A stretch of DNA of 64,000 nucleotides from Streptomyces ochraceiscleroticus (GTDB taxonomy: Bacteria > Actinomycetota > Actinomycetes > Streptomycetales > Streptomycetaceae). Below the pieces are notes generated by a model that searched no databases, was not told the origin of the DNA, and saw only the letters and a list, made by a program, of their open reading frames with translations. Made by a program: the position numbers and the translations under genes. Within the stretch, counting starts at the first letter, position 1. Every line of letters starts with the position of its first letter. This document shows positions 49,028 to 57,827 of this stretch, piece by piece. The stretch lies in contig NZ_JOAX01000003.1 of NCBI RefSeq assembly GCF_000720485.1, positions 124,001 to 188,000 of the forward strand, written 5' to 3'.

Positions 49028-49044
49028 CTAAGAAGGTTCTAAGA
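49028..49044. promoter_or_regulatory. OmpR-type direct repeat between murG-like gene and response regulator
   Basis: CTAAGA occurs at 49028-49033 and 49039-49044, exactly 11 bp apart, inside the only 64-base gap between the divergent operons. Tandem hexamers with one-turn spacing are the standard half-site layout for OmpR/PhoB-family dimers. The adjacent regulator is of that family, so dual control of both operons is the simplest reading. Confidence 0.6.
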
Positions 49045-49068
49045 GCGCCCTTTGGCAGCCTTGGGGCC

Positions 49069-49797
49069 ATGCCACCGACCGCATCGCCCCCGCCGACCCC
49101 GGGCGCCGCCCCGTCCGCACCCCGCATCCTGGTCGTCGACGACGACGCGGAGGTGCGGGCGGCCGTCGAGGACGGCCTGGCCGTGGAGGGGTACCGGGTA
49201 CGCGGCGCGGCCGACGGGCTGGCCGCGCTGAGCGCGGTCGCGGAGTGGCAGCCGGACGCGCTGGTGCTGGACGTGATGATGCCCGTACTGGACGGCCTCG
49301 CGGTCTGCCGGCGGCTGCGCGCGCTGGGCGACCGCACGCCCGTCCTCGTCCTGACCGCGCTGGACGCGGTCAGCGAGCGGGTGGACGGGCTGGATGCCGG
49401 CGCCGACGACTACCTCGTCAAGCCCTTCGCGCTGGACGAACTGACCGCCCGGCTCCGGGCCCTGCTGCGCCGCGTCGCCGCACCGGACGCCGAGGACTCC
49501 ACGCTGGCCGTCGCCGACCTGGTCCTCGACCCGGCCACCCGCACCGGGCGCCGGGCCGGCCGCCGGCTGGAGTTCAGCCGCACCGAGTGGGCCCTGCTGG
49601 AGCTGTTCGCGCGCAACCCCGGACAGGTCGTGCCGCGCGAGGTGATCCTGGAGCGGGTCTGGGGCCGCGACTTCGGCCCGGCCTCCAACTCCCTTGCGGT
49701 GTACGTGGGTTACCTGCGTCGCAAGCTGGAGGCGGGTGGTGAATCACGCCTGCTGCACACCGTGCACGGCGTCGGCTACCGGCTGGGGGACGCATGA
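49069..49797 (+). CDS. OmpR-family response regulator
   Basis: 242 aa from ATG 49069. Receiver domain (about 20-135) with phosphoacceptor D68 in [12 protein letters not shown] and conserved KPFALDEL. A winged-helix DNA-binding domain (about 145-240) shows [18 protein letters not shown] and [10 protein letters not shown]. No Shine-Dalgarno is visible and the repeats lie about 25-41 bp ahead of the start, so a leaderless transcript starting near the ATG is possible. Overlaps the kinase gene as ATGA. Confidence 0.93.
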   Translation: MPPTASPPPTPGAAPSAPRILVVDDDAEVRAAVEDGLAVEGYRVRGAADGLAALSAVAEWQPDALVLDVMMPVLDGLAVCRRLRALGDRTPVLVLTALDAVSERVDGLDAGADDYLVKPFALDELTARLRALLRRVAAPDAEDSTLAVADLVLDPATRTGRRAGRRLEFSRTEWALLELFARNPGQVVPREVILERVWGRDFGPASNSLAVYVGYLRRKLEAGGESRLLHTVHGVGYRLGDA

Positions 49798-51200
49798 GCG
49801 GCCGCCGTGGGCTCGGGGCGGCCTGGCAGCGCCGCCGGCCGCTGCGGACCCGGCTGGCGCTGGCCGCCTCGGCGGCCGTGGCGCTGGTCGCCGTCGGCGT
49901 GTGCACCGCCGCGTTCGTCATCATCCGGTACGCCATGGGCCACCAGCTCGAGCTGAACCTCACCCAGTCCGCGACCCTGGCCATGCAGCAGAACCGAGAG
50001 GAAGGACCCGGGGTCATGGCCGCCCAGTGCCGCTACCTGGCGGCCCCGGCCTGCTCCCAGATCGTCCCCGCCGACCCCGCCGACGACCCGTCGCAGCCCT
50101 ACGCGCTGCCGGTCACCGACGCCACCCGCGAGGTCGCGGCCGGCCGGCACGCCCCGTACTACAGCGAACTCACCCTGCACGGCCGCCCGGCCCGGATGCT
50201 CACCCAGCACTTCAAGGACGGCACGGCGGTCCAGGTGGCGCTGCGCGCGGACACCGTGGAGAAGGGGGTGCGGCAGGCCTCCGGGATGCTGGCCGCGGTG
50301 GGCGGCGCGGGCGTCCTGCTGGCCGCCGCGCTCGGCTACTGGGTCTCCCGTACGGGCCTGGCGCCGGTCGCCCGGCTGACCGCCGCCGCCGAACGGATCG
50401 CCGCGACCCGCGACGCCGGCCACCGCATCGAACTGCCCGCCGGGCCGCCCGGCCGCGAGGACGAGCTGACCCGGCTGGCGGCCAGCTTCAACACCATGCT
50501 CGGCGAGCTGGAGCAGTCGGTCACCGCCCAGCGCCGGCTGGTCGCCGACGCCTCCCACGAGCTGCGCACGCCGCTGACGGCGCTGCGTACCAACGCCGAA
50601 CTCCTCGCCCGCGCCGACCGGCTGACCGAAGCCCAGCGCGACCGGGCCTCCGCCGCCCTCGGCCGCCAGTTGCGCGAGGTGACCACGCTGGTCAACGACC
50701 TGATCGAGCTGGCCCGCGACGAGGAACCGCAGCCGCTGGTCGAGGAGGTACGCCCGGCCGCGCTGCTGGAGCACGCGGTCGCCGCGGCCCGCGAGCACTG
50801 GCCCGCGATCGCCTTCACCGTACGGACCGACGCGCGCGCCGCCGCGGACTCCGTGCCCGGTGTACCGGCCCGGCTGACCCGGCTGCTCTCGAACCTGCTC
50901 GACAACGCGGCCAAGTTCTCGCCGCCCGGCGGCCCGGTCGAGGCGGAGCTGACCGCCCCGGCGGGCGCGCTGGAGATCACGGTCCGGGACCACGGCCCGG
51001 GCATCGCCGCCGAGGACCTGCCGCACGTCTTCGACCGCTTCTACCGCGCCCGGGCCGCCCGGACGCTCCCCGGATCGGGGCTGGGCCTGGCGATGGCCCG
51101 GCAGATCGCCCGCGCGCACCGCGCCGAGCTGACCGCGGAGCGGGCGCCGGGCGGCGGGGCGCTGTTCCGGCTGCGGTTCCCACTGGAGCGGGCGGAGTAG
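49794..51200 (+). CDS. Sensor histidine kinase
   Basis: 468 aa, HAMP-containing class. TM1 (about 18-45), an extracytoplasmic sensor of about 110 residues with two cysteines ([14 protein letters not shown]), TM2 (about 160-183), HAMP (about 184-235), then DHp with H255 in [13 protein letters not shown]. The ATPase has [25 protein letters not shown] and [10 protein letters not shown]. It is co-translated with the response regulator. The sensor might read lipid-II or envelope stress given the divergent MurG-like gene; that is inference. Confidence 0.92.
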   Translation: MSGRRGLGAAWQRRRPLRTRLALAASAAVALVAVGVCTAAFVIIRYAMGHQLELNLTQSATLAMQQNREEGPGVMAAQCRYLAAPACSQIVPADPADDPSQPYALPVTDATREVAAGRHAPYYSELTLHGRPARMLTQHFKDGTAVQVALRADTVEKGVRQASGMLAAVGGAGVLLAAALGYWVSRTGLAPVARLTAAAERIAATRDAGHRIELPAGPPGREDELTRLAASFNTMLGELEQSVTAQRRLVADASHELRTPLTALRTNAELLARADRLTEAQRDRASAALGRQLREVTTLVNDLIELARDEEPQPLVEEVRPAALLEHAVAAAREHWPAIAFTVRTDARAAADSVPGVPARLTRLLSNLLDNAAKFSPPGGPVEAELTAPAGALEITVRDHGPGIAAEDLPHVFDRFYRARAARTLPGSGLGLAMARQIARAHRAELTAERAPGGGALFRLRFPLERAE

Positions 51201-51219
51201 CGGACGGTCAGTCGCCCGC

Positions 51220-52317
51220 CTACTGCCAGGCACAACTGCCCAGCGTGGCCCGCCCGCCGGCCACCAGCTTCTCGGCCGCAGCGGCCTTCGCCAGCTCGCT
51301 GTGGTCCTTGAAGCAGATCACCGTGCGGTCCGTGAACCCGGCCAGGTCGGCCAGGATCTGGTCCCAGTGCCGGTACTGCACGTCGTGCCCGGAGTCGGCG
51401 TACGCGCGCACCACCGGCTTGCCCGGCAGGTGCTGCCGCCACGTCGCGATGGTGCTCGGCGGGACGGTGGTGTCCTTCTTGCCGCTGTAGAGGAAGACCG
51501 GCGCGGCGAGCTTGGATAGGTCGGGCCCCGGCCGCTCGCAGTACAGCTTCTGCTCGTGCACCTGCGGTGCCGGGTCGGCCTTCTGGCCGCGCTGGTTGTA
51601 GGTGCGCGCGCCCTCTTCGTACGCCGTGTCGGCGAAGCCCGGGATCTGCTTCGTCGGGCTGTCGTCGGGGAACGCCCACCACTTGCGCGGGTCGGCGAGC
51701 GTGGGGGCCAGCTCCTTGCCCAGCTCCTCGTCGGAGAGGGCGCAGTAGTCGGGCTTCGCGCCGTACGGGGGCAGTGCGGCGGCCAGGTGCAGCGCCTCGA
51801 TGCGCTGCGGTGCCCGCGCGGCGAGCTCGGCGGCGTACGGCCCGCCGCCGGAGATCGCGATCACGCTCGTCTTCCGCACGCCGATGCGGTCCAGGACCTC
51901 CAGCGCGTCCTTCGCGAAGTCGGCCTTGTCCAGGTCCTTGTCGTACGCGGTGTCACCGAAGCCGTTGCGCTCGACCGATATCAGCCGCAGGTTCAGCGAT
52001 TCGCGTGTACTGCGGAAGAAGTCCGTCATGTGCGCGGCGCGGGCGCTGGTGCCCGTACCGCCGATGAACAGCACGGGCTTACCGTCCCGCGGCCCCTCGT
52101 CGATGTAGTGCGCGGTGCGGCCCGACGACAGCTTCGCGGCCTGCACTTCGGGGCCGAGGGAGTCGAAGTCGTCCTGGATCCGGGCCTGGTGGAGGCCGGC
52201 GGCGTGCGGCTTCGGCGCGGGCCCGGCGGTGGCGGGCGTGCTGATGACCGCGGAACCGGCCAGCAGGACGGTGGCGAGCGCTGCCGTGCCGAGGGCGGTC
52301 GGAACGGGTCTTTTCAC
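51220..52317 (-). CDS. Secreted alpha/beta hydrolase
   Basis: 365 aa from GTG 52317 with GGGAG 6 bases upstream. A signal peptide (about 1-30) precedes an alpha/beta hydrolase fold. The nucleophile elbow reads VIAISGGGPYA, so the first Gly of the usual GxSxG is Ala. The acid is in SGKKDTTVPP and the catalytic His in DSGHDVQYRHW. Three cysteines occur (KPDYCALS, LYCERP, TVICFKD), with another at GSCAW at the extreme C-terminus. Substrate is unknown; tripeptidyl-peptidase-like and esterase roles are both possible. It converges on the kinase gene. Confidence 0.83.
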   Translation of the reverse strand: MKRPVPTALGTAALATVLLAGSAVISTPATAGPAPKPHAAGLHQARIQDDFDSLGPEVQAAKLSSGRTAHYIDEGPRDGKPVLFIGGTGTSARAAHMTDFFRSTRESLNLRLISVERNGFGDTAYDKDLDKADFAKDALEVLDRIGVRKTSVIAISGGGPYAAELAARAPQRIEALHLAAALPPYGAKPDYCALSDEELGKELAPTLADPRKWWAFPDDSPTKQIPGFADTAYEEGARTYNQRGQKADPAPQVHEQKLYCERPGPDLSKLAAPVFLYSGKKDTTVPPSTIATWRQHLPGKPVVRAYADSGHDVQYRHWDQILADLAGFTDRTVICFKDHSELAKAAAAEKLVAGGRATLGSCAWQ

Positions 52318-52422
52318 GTACGTCTCCCGGAGGGATAGATGGATGCAGACCGCACCCACCTACCCGGACCGCCCAGAAGAACGCCACGGATTCCGTCGTG
52401 TACCCGGCCGCTGCGCGCCTGC

Positions 52423-54123
52423 TCAGAAGCCCGCGGGCTCCGTGTACACGCCCCACTCGTCGCGCAGCGCGTCGCAGATCTCGCCGAGGGTGGCCTCGGC
52501 CCGGACCGCGTCGAGCATGGGCTCGATCATGTTGCGGCCGTCGCGGGCCGCGGCCAGCATGCCGTCCAGCGCCGTCCGCACCGCCGCGTCGTCGCGCGCC
52601 GCCTTGCGGCCGCCGAGGATGCGCACCTGCTCGCGCTCGACCTCGTGGCTGACCCGCAGGATCTCCAGGTCGCCGGTGACCGAGCCGTGGGCGCAGTTGA
52701 CGCCGACGACCTTCTTGTCGCCCTTCTCCAGCGCCTGCTGGTACTGGAAGGCGGACTCGGCGATCTCGCCGGTGAACCAGCCGTCCTCGATACCGCGCAG
52801 GATGCCGGAGGTCATCGGGCCGATGGGGTGCTGACCGTCCGGGACGGCGCGGGCGCCGCGTTCCTTGATCCGGTCGAAGATCTTCTCGGCGTCCGCCTCG
52901 ATCCGGTCGGTGAGCTGCTCGATGTACCAGGAACCGCCCAGCGGGTCCGCGACGTTGGCGACGCCGGTCTCCTCCATCAGCACCTGCTGCGTGCGCAGCG
53001 CGATCTCCGCGGCCTGCTCGCTGGGCAGGGCGAGGGTCTCGTCCAGCGCGTTGGTGTGCAGGGAGTTGGTGCCGCCGAGCACGGCGGCGAGGGCCTCGAC
53101 GGCGGTGCGTACGACGTTGTTGTACGGCTGCTGGGCGGTCAGCGAGACGCCGGCGGTCTGCGTGTGGAACCGCAGCCACTGCGCCTTCTCGCTGGTCGCG
53201 CCGTACACGTCGCGCATCCAGCGGGCCCAGATCCGGCGCGCGGCGCGGAACTTGGCGATCTCCTCGAAGAAGTCCACGTGCGCGTCGAAGAAGAAGGACA
53301 GGCCGGGCGCGAACGTGTTGACGTCGAGGCCGCGGGACAGCCCCAGCTCCACGTATCCGAACCCGTCGGCCAGCGTGTACGCCAGCTCCTGCGCGGCCGT
53401 GGAGCCCGCCTCGCGGATGTGGTAGCCGGAGACCGAGAGCGGCTTGTAGTCGGGGATGGAGCGCGCGCAGTGCTCCATCAGGTCACCGATCAGGCGCAGA
53501 TGCGGCTCGGGCTGGAAGAGCCACTCCTTCTGCGCGATGTACTCCTTGAAGATGTCCGTCTGGAGCGTGCCGTTGAGGACGCCGGGGTCGACGCCCTGGC
53601 GCTCGGCGGCGACCAGGTACATGCAGAAGACCGGAACGGCCGGCCCGGAGATCGTCATGGAGGTCGTGACGTCGCCGAGCGGGATGTCCTTGAAGAGGAC
53701 CTCCATGTCGGCGGCGGAGTCGATGGCGACGCCGCAGTGGCCGACCTCGCCGAGCGAGCGCGGGTCGTCGGAGTCGCGGCCCATCAGGGTCGGCATGTCG
53801 AAGGCGACGGACAGGCCGCCGCCGCCCGCCTTGAGGATCATCTTGTACCGCTCGTTCGTCTGCTCGGCGTTGCCGAAGCCCGCGAACTGGCGAATGGTCC
53901 AGGTCCGGCCCCGGTAGCCGGTCGGATACAGGCCGCGCGTGAAGGGGTACTCGCCGGGCCAGCCGATCCGCTCGAAGCCTTCGTAGGCGTCGCCGGGGCG
54001 TGGACCGTACACCGGGTCGACGGGGTCGCCCGAGAGCGTACTGAAGTCCGCGTCGCGCTTGCGTGCGGAGTCGTACCGGGCCTGCCAGCGACGGCGGCCC
54101 TCTTCGATCGCGTCAGCGTCCAT
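52423..54123 (-). CDS. icmA: Isobutyryl-CoA mutase large subunit IcmA
   Basis: 566 aa from ATG 54123, the length I recall for characterised IcmA. Interconverts isobutyryl-CoA and n-butyryl-CoA with coenzyme B12 bound by a separate small subunit IcmB. The two residues that distinguish IcmA from methylmalonyl-CoA mutase are visible: F80 (TIRQFAGFG, Tyr in MCM) and Q198 (EYIAQKE, Arg in MCM). There is no C-terminal B12-binding domain, as expected; icmB is not in the window. Two 24-bp palindromes lie immediately upstream. The meaB GTPase at the window end is a likely protective partner. Confidence 0.93.
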   Translation of the reverse strand: MDADAIEEGRRRWQARYDSARKRDADFSTLSGDPVDPVYGPRPGDAYEGFERIGWPGEYPFTRGLYPTGYRGRTWTIRQFAGFGNAEQTNERYKMILKAGGGGLSVAFDMPTLMGRDSDDPRSLGEVGHCGVAIDSAADMEVLFKDIPLGDVTTSMTISGPAVPVFCMYLVAAERQGVDPGVLNGTLQTDIFKEYIAQKEWLFQPEPHLRLIGDLMEHCARSIPDYKPLSVSGYHIREAGSTAAQELAYTLADGFGYVELGLSRGLDVNTFAPGLSFFFDAHVDFFEEIAKFRAARRIWARWMRDVYGATSEKAQWLRFHTQTAGVSLTAQQPYNNVVRTAVEALAAVLGGTNSLHTNALDETLALPSEQAAEIALRTQQVLMEETGVANVADPLGGSWYIEQLTDRIEADAEKIFDRIKERGARAVPDGQHPIGPMTSGILRGIEDGWFTGEIAESAFQYQQALEKGDKKVVGVNCAHGSVTGDLEILRVSHEVEREQVRILGGRKAARDDAAVRTALDGMLAAARDGRNMIEPMLDAVRAEATLGEICDALRDEWGVYTEPAGF

Positions 54124-54130
54124 GCCACCA

Positions 54131-54180
54131 ATTTACTTGGACGTCCTAGTAAATGTAAGTACTAGGGCGTCCTAGTACTT
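54131..54180. promoter_or_regulatory. Twin 24-bp palindromic operators upstream of icmA
   Basis: Palindrome 1 at 54131-54154 reads ATTTACT...AGTAAAT around GGACGTCC, with 22 of 24 positions symmetric. Palindrome 2 at 54157-54180 has perfect 10-bp arms (AAGTACTAGG/CCTAGTACTT) around GCGT. They share a TACTAGG-N4-CCTAGTA core and are 26 bp apart centre to centre. They start 8 bases upstream of the icmA start codon, so bound protein would block initiation. TetR-type repressor sites are most likely. Confidence 0.75.
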
Positions 54181-54221
54181 GTGGCTGGCGCTCCGCCGCG
54201 GCCCCTCGGACAGTGGGTCCG

Positions 54222-55295
54222 TCAGCCCCGCAGGGCCGCCAGGTGCGCGTCCCTGACATCCGCCGTCTGGCCCTGGACCAGCAGGAACATGCCCTCACGG
54301 GCCAGCCGCTGAGCCGGGCTGTCCAGGCCCACGGCCCGGCCCCCGCCCGCTACGACAGCCGCGGTGGTCGCCGCCCGCAGCACGTCGTACGCGCGCATCT
54401 TGGCGGCCAGCCGGTCGGGAATGCGCTCCTGCGCGGGCACCTCGTCCAGCAGCGCGTACGCGTCCTTGCGCACCGCCGTCAGCCGCTCGCGCAGCACGCC
54501 GGCGGTCTGCACCGCGGTCTCGTCGCCCGAGGCGTCCAGGAGGTCCAGCGCGGCGCCGGTGACGCCCAGCACCGCCGGGTTGACGTTGGTGTTCTTCGGC
54601 CGGTCGGCCGCGGCCCAGTCCTCGTACGGCTGCCGGAGAGCCACCGCGCCGTCGGGCAGCACCAGCCCGTCCAGCTCCAGGCCGACCGTGCGGCTACCGG
54701 AGAGCGCGGCCAGCTCCAGCGGCTCGGTGGCATGCAGTCCTGGCTGCTCGCGGGCCTCGGTGACGGCGAAGACGACCTCGCCGTCCGCGGTCGCGCCGCC
54801 GAGCAGCAGGACGTCGTTCAGGCCCCAGCCGGTGTACCAGGGCACCCGGCCGTCGAAGCGCCAGCCCGCGTGCTCCCGGATGACCCGCACCGGCAGCTTC
54901 GGGAAGGCCCGGAGATGGGAGAAGGCGACGCCGGCCAGCAGCGTCCCGTCGCACAGCGGGCGCAGCAGCTGCTCGCGGACCGGTGTGCCCTCGGGCGCCG
55001 CGGCGATCGTGGTGACCGGCGTGTGGTGCTGCACCTGGACGAAGAAGGTGGCGCAGCAGGCCCCGGCGAGGATCTCGACGATCTCCCGGACGACGGGGGC
55101 GGGCGCCGCGGAGCCGCCATATGCGACCGGGCCGACGGCGCCGAGCACGCCCGATGCCTTGACCGCGGCAATCGTGGCCGGATCCACACCCTCGCGGTCG
55201 GCGCGCTCGGCGGCCGGGGCGAGGGTGTCGCGGGCGAGCCGCCGGGCGGCGGCGACCAGCGGATGGTCGCGGTGATCGGCGTACGGCTCGCTCAT
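54222..55295 (-). CDS. Acyl-CoA dehydrogenase-like flavoprotein
   Basis: 357 aa from ATG 55295, slightly short for the family (about 380). Three-part ACAD layout is recognisable: N-terminal helical region, middle beta-domain (GWRFDGRVPWYTGWGLNDVLLLGG) and C-terminal helices. The usual catalytic Glu in the C-terminal helical domain is not obvious, so the oxidation chemistry is uncertain; it may be a diverged dehydrogenase or flavin monooxygenase-like member. It begins 10 bases after the DUF3817 gene stop and so shares its transcript. icmA follows 98 bases later beyond the twin palindromes. Confidence 0.8.
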   Translation of the reverse strand: MSEPYADHRDHPLVAAARRLARDTLAPAAERADREGVDPATIAAVKASGVLGAVGPVAYGGSAAPAPVVREIVEILAGACCATFFVQVQHHTPVTTIAAAPEGTPVREQLLRPLCDGTLLAGVAFSHLRAFPKLPVRVIREHAGWRFDGRVPWYTGWGLNDVLLLGGATADGEVVFAVTEAREQPGLHATEPLELAALSGSRTVGLELDGLVLPDGAVALRQPYEDWAAADRPKNTNVNPAVLGVTGAALDLLDASGDETAVQTAGVLRERLTAVRKDAYALLDEVPAQERIPDRLAAKMRAYDVLRAATTAAVVAGGGRAVGLDSPAQRLAREGMFLLVQGQTADVRDAHLAALRG

Positions 55296-55305
55296 GCGGG
55301 GCCGG

Positions 55306-55647
55306 TCAGACCTTGGCGGTCTGGGGGGCCGCGGTGCCGGAGACCAGCGGCTCCAGCTCGCGCGAGACCTTGCGCTCGACGAAGAACGCGGCGGTGGGGA
55401 TCGTGCCGGCGATCAGCACCCACAGCAGCTTGCCGAACGGCATCTTGGCCTTGGAGCCCATGTCGAAGGCGAAGATCAAGTACACGACGTACAGCCAGCC
55501 GTGGGCGATGCCGACGACGCTGGTGAAGCCGGCCGCACCGTCGATGTGCAGCAGGTACTTGGCGATCACGCCGAGGGTCAGCAGGACCAGCAGCACGCCC
55601 GTCACGTACGCCATCGTCCGGTAGCGGGTCAGCACGCTTCGTTTCAT
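55306..55647 (-). CDS. DUF3817 integral membrane protein
   Basis: 113 aa from ATG 55647. Three hydrophobic helices (about 10-30, 40-62, 72-92) and a short cytoplasmic tail. The motif GIAHGWLYVVYLIFAFD followed by PTAAFFVERKV matches the small DUF3817/YdzA-type membrane family as I recall it. A paralogue lies at 56642. Function unknown. Confidence 0.8.
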   Translation of the reverse strand: MKRSVLTRYRTMAYVTGVLLVLLTLGVIAKYLLHIDGAAGFTSVVGIAHGWLYVVYLIFAFDMGSKAKMPFGKLLWVLIAGTIPTAAFFVERKVSRELEPLVSGTAAPQTAKV

Positions 55648-55735
55648 GCCCACGAGCGTAACCGTACGAGCGGGGGCGATCTTCGCCGCCCCCGGGCGTG
55701 GCGGAGGGCTTAACCGCCCCGTATTCACGGTGCTT

Positions 55736-56245
55736 TTACTCGTCCTTGAAATCCGCCGCCGCCACCCGCAGCGGACGCAGCAGGGCGAAGATCTCCTGGC
55801 ACTCCTCGGCGTCGTACGCGCCGAGCCCGAAGTCCATCGCCATCAGGTCCTGGGTCGCCGCGTCGCACACCTCGCGCCCCTTGTCCGTGATGGACGCCAG
55901 CGTGCCGCGCCCGTCGTTCGGGTTCGGGCGCTTGGCCACCAGGCCGGACTTCACCAGCCGGTCGACGGTGTTGGTGACCGAGGTGGGATGCACCATCAGG
56001 CGTTCGCCGATCTTGGACATCGGCAACTCGCCGGCCTGCGAGAAGGTCAGCAGCACCAGGGCTTCGTAGCGCGCGAAGGTGAGGCCGTACGGCTTGACCA
56101 CGGCGTCCACCTCGCCGAGCAGGATCTGCTGGGCCCGCATGATCGAGGTGATCGCCGCCATCGACGGGACGGCCCCCCACCGGCGCTGCCACAGCTCATC
56201 GGCGCGGGCGATGGGATCGAAGGGGAGACTGAGCGGCTTCGGCAC
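55736..56245 (-). CDS. MarR-family regulator
   Basis: 169 aa from GTG 56245 (VPKPLSLPFDPIARADELW). The winged helix (about 65-130) contains LPMSKIGERLMVHPTSVTNT and the wing PNPNDGRGTLASIT, standard for MarR. It sits between the two DUF3817 genes on the minus strand. A 7-bp-arm palindrome at 57029-57050, ahead of this gene block, is a possible target. Ligand is unknown; such regulators often sense phenolics, metals or acyl-CoA. Confidence 0.9.
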   Translation of the reverse strand: MPKPLSLPFDPIARADELWQRRWGAVPSMAAITSIMRAQQILLGEVDAVVKPYGLTFARYEALVLLTFSQAGELPMSKIGERLMVHPTSVTNTVDRLVKSGLVAKRPNPNDGRGTLASITDKGREVCDAATQDLMAMDFGLGAYDAEECQEIFALLRPLRVAAADFKDE

Positions 56246-56342
56246 GTATCCGACCCTACCGGTCGCCCATATGGTGGTCAGCCCCGTCTCAGAAGACGGG
56301 CGCGGACGGTGCCTCACCGGCCACGCCCGCGGCCGCCGGCCG

Positions 56343-56645
56343 TCAGTCCCGCGGCTCCGCGAGGTACCGCTCGACCGTGTCCACCTTCGAGGTCAGCCCG
56401 TCGGTCACGCCCTGCCGGATGTCGGCCTTGAGGACGAGCGAGACCCGGCCCGCGCGCGCCTCGACCGCGGCGACCGCGCGCTTGACGACGTCCATGACCT
56501 CGTCCCACTCGCCCTCGATGGAGGTGAACATGGCGTCCGTACGGTTGGGCAGCCCGGACTCGCGGACGACCCGTACCGCCTCGGCCACGTACTCCCCGAC
56601 GTCCTCACCCACGCCGAGCGGGCTCACCGAGAATGCGACGATCAT
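56343..56645 (-). CDS. MTH1187/YkoF-type thiamine-binding protein
   Basis: 100 aa from ATG 56645, coupled to the upstream DUF3817 gene by ATGA overlap. The N-terminus [20 protein letters not shown] and the ferredoxin-like pattern fit the MTH1187 (YqgV) family, some members of which bind thiamine or its precursor. Cytoplasmic. Sequence alone does not prove ligand binding. Confidence 0.82.
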   Translation of the reverse strand: MIVAFSVSPLGVGEDVGEYVAEAVRVVRESGLPNRTDAMFTSIEGEWDEVMDVVKRAVAAVEARAGRVSLVLKADIRQGVTDGLTSKVDTVERYLAEPRD

Positions 56646-56992
56646 GCGCTGACCACACCTTCCTTCTCCTTGCGCGCGCGGGCGGCGATGACCGACGCCT
56701 CGGCCTCGCCCTTCAGCTTCCGCTCGGCGAAGAAGCCGCCGGTGGGCAGGACGGAGAGGACGAAGTAGAGCGCGGCGGTGCCGAACGACCACTTCGTACG
56801 GTTCCAGGCGTCCAGCCAGAAGATCACGTACAGGATGAACAGCACGCCGTGGACGGCGCCCATCACCGGCACCGCGTTGAACTCCGTGGTCCGCTTCAGG
56901 ACCGAGCAGATCAGCAGCAGCAGGAAGGAGACGGCCTCGGGGGCGGAGACCAGGCGGAGCCGGCGCAGGGCGGAAGCGGTCTTGATGTCCAC
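56642..56992 (-). CDS. DUF3817 integral membrane protein (paralogue)
   Basis: 116 aa from GTG 56992 with GAGG nearby. It has three hydrophobic helices and the same [16 protein letters not shown] and [16 protein letters not shown] landmarks as the protein at 55306. The C-terminal tail is Lys/Glu-rich. First gene of the minus-strand run that continues through the thiamine-binding protein to MarR, DUF3817, ACAD and icmA. Confidence 0.8.
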   Translation of the reverse strand: MDIKTASALRRLRLVSAPEAVSFLLLLICSVLKRTTEFNAVPVMGAVHGVLFILYVIFWLDAWNRTKWSFGTAALYFVLSVLPTGGFFAERKLKGEAEASVIAARARKEKEGVVSA

Positions 56993-57028
56993 GGGAACCT
57001 CGTTCGGGTGGGGTGGGTGCAGCCTTTA

Positions 57029-57050
57029 GCTTGTGCTTACATTCACAAGC
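57029..57050. promoter_or_regulatory. Palindromic operator candidate upstream of DUF3817 operon
   Basis: GCTTGTG-N8-CACAAGC with perfect 7-bp arms, 37 bases upstream of the GTG at 56992 and in the AT-richest part of the gap. Length and symmetry fit MarR-family sites. The encoded MarR protein downstream in the same block is the obvious candidate. Confidence 0.5.
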
Positions 57051-57188
57051 ACCGCTCCATTGTGACAGCCGCGCCGCACTCCCCCGTCGCCGGGCCCGTC
57101 GCCCGTTCCGTTGCCGGACCCCGCCGCCCGGCCGGTCCGCACCCGGTCCCCTGCCCTCCGCCGCCGCGGCGGACTACGGTCTGATGCC

Positions 57189-57827
57189 GTGGCTCAGTTT
57201 CGGCTCCAGGGGAGCAAGGTGCTCGCCGTCGACATGACCGGCGATGCCGTCAAGGCGAAGAACGGTGCGATGGTCGCGTACGACGGCCGGATGGCGTTCA
57301 AGAAGATGAGCGGCGGGGGCGAGGGCCTGCGCGGCATGGTCACCCGGCGGCTGACCGGGGAACAGATGGAAGTCATGGAGGTGAAGGGCGAGGGCACCTG
57401 CTATTTCGCGGACCGCGCGAGCGAGATCAATCTCGTGAATCTGCACGGCGAGAAGCTGTACGTGGAGGCCAGCAACCTGCTGTGCACGGACGCCGCGCTG
57501 CGCACGGGGACCACCTTCACCGGACTGCGCGGCGCCTCGCAGGGCAACGGGCTGTTCACCACGACCGTGGAGGGCACGGGCCAGGCCGCGCTCACCTCCG
57601 ACGGGCCCGCCGTCATCCTGCGGGTGACCCGCGAGGCCCCGCTCCAGGTCGACCCGGGCGCCTACGTCGCGCACACCGGCGACCTGCGGCAGCACTTCCA
57701 GTCCGGTGTGAACTTCCGCACGTTCATAGGAGAGGGCTCGGGCGAAGCCTTCCAGATCCGCTTCGAGGGCGAGGGCCTGGTGTACGTACAGCCCAGCGAG
57801 CGCAACACCGTCGGCGGTGAGGTCTGA
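57189..57827 (+). CDS. AIM24-family protein, copy 1
   Basis: 212 aa from GTG 57189 (VAQFRLQGSKVLAVDM), the first start that keeps the conserved N-terminus; no strong ribosome site, so possibly leaderless. The AIM24 (TIGR00266-related) fold is a beta-rich double-prism. Repeated blocks such as GSGEAFQIRFEGEGLVYVQPSE are visible near the end. Biochemical role in bacteria is unknown. First of three tandem paralogues joined by stop-start overlaps. Confidence 0.85.
   Translation: MAQFRLQGSKVLAVDMTGDAVKAKNGAMVAYDGRMAFKKMSGGGEGLRGMVTRRLTGEQMEVMEVKGEGTCYFADRASEINLVNLHGEKLYVEASNLLCTDAALRTGTTFTGLRGASQGNGLFTTTVEGTGQAALTSDGPAVILRVTREAPLQVDPGAYVAHTGDLRQHFQSGVNFRTFIGEGSGEAFQIRFEGEGLVYVQPSERNTVGGEV

Noticed and set aside
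52423..54123. Reading the mutase as methylmalonyl-CoA mutase
   Set aside because: F80 and Q198 replace the Tyr and Arg diagnostic of that enzyme, and the length matches IcmA with no B12 domain.
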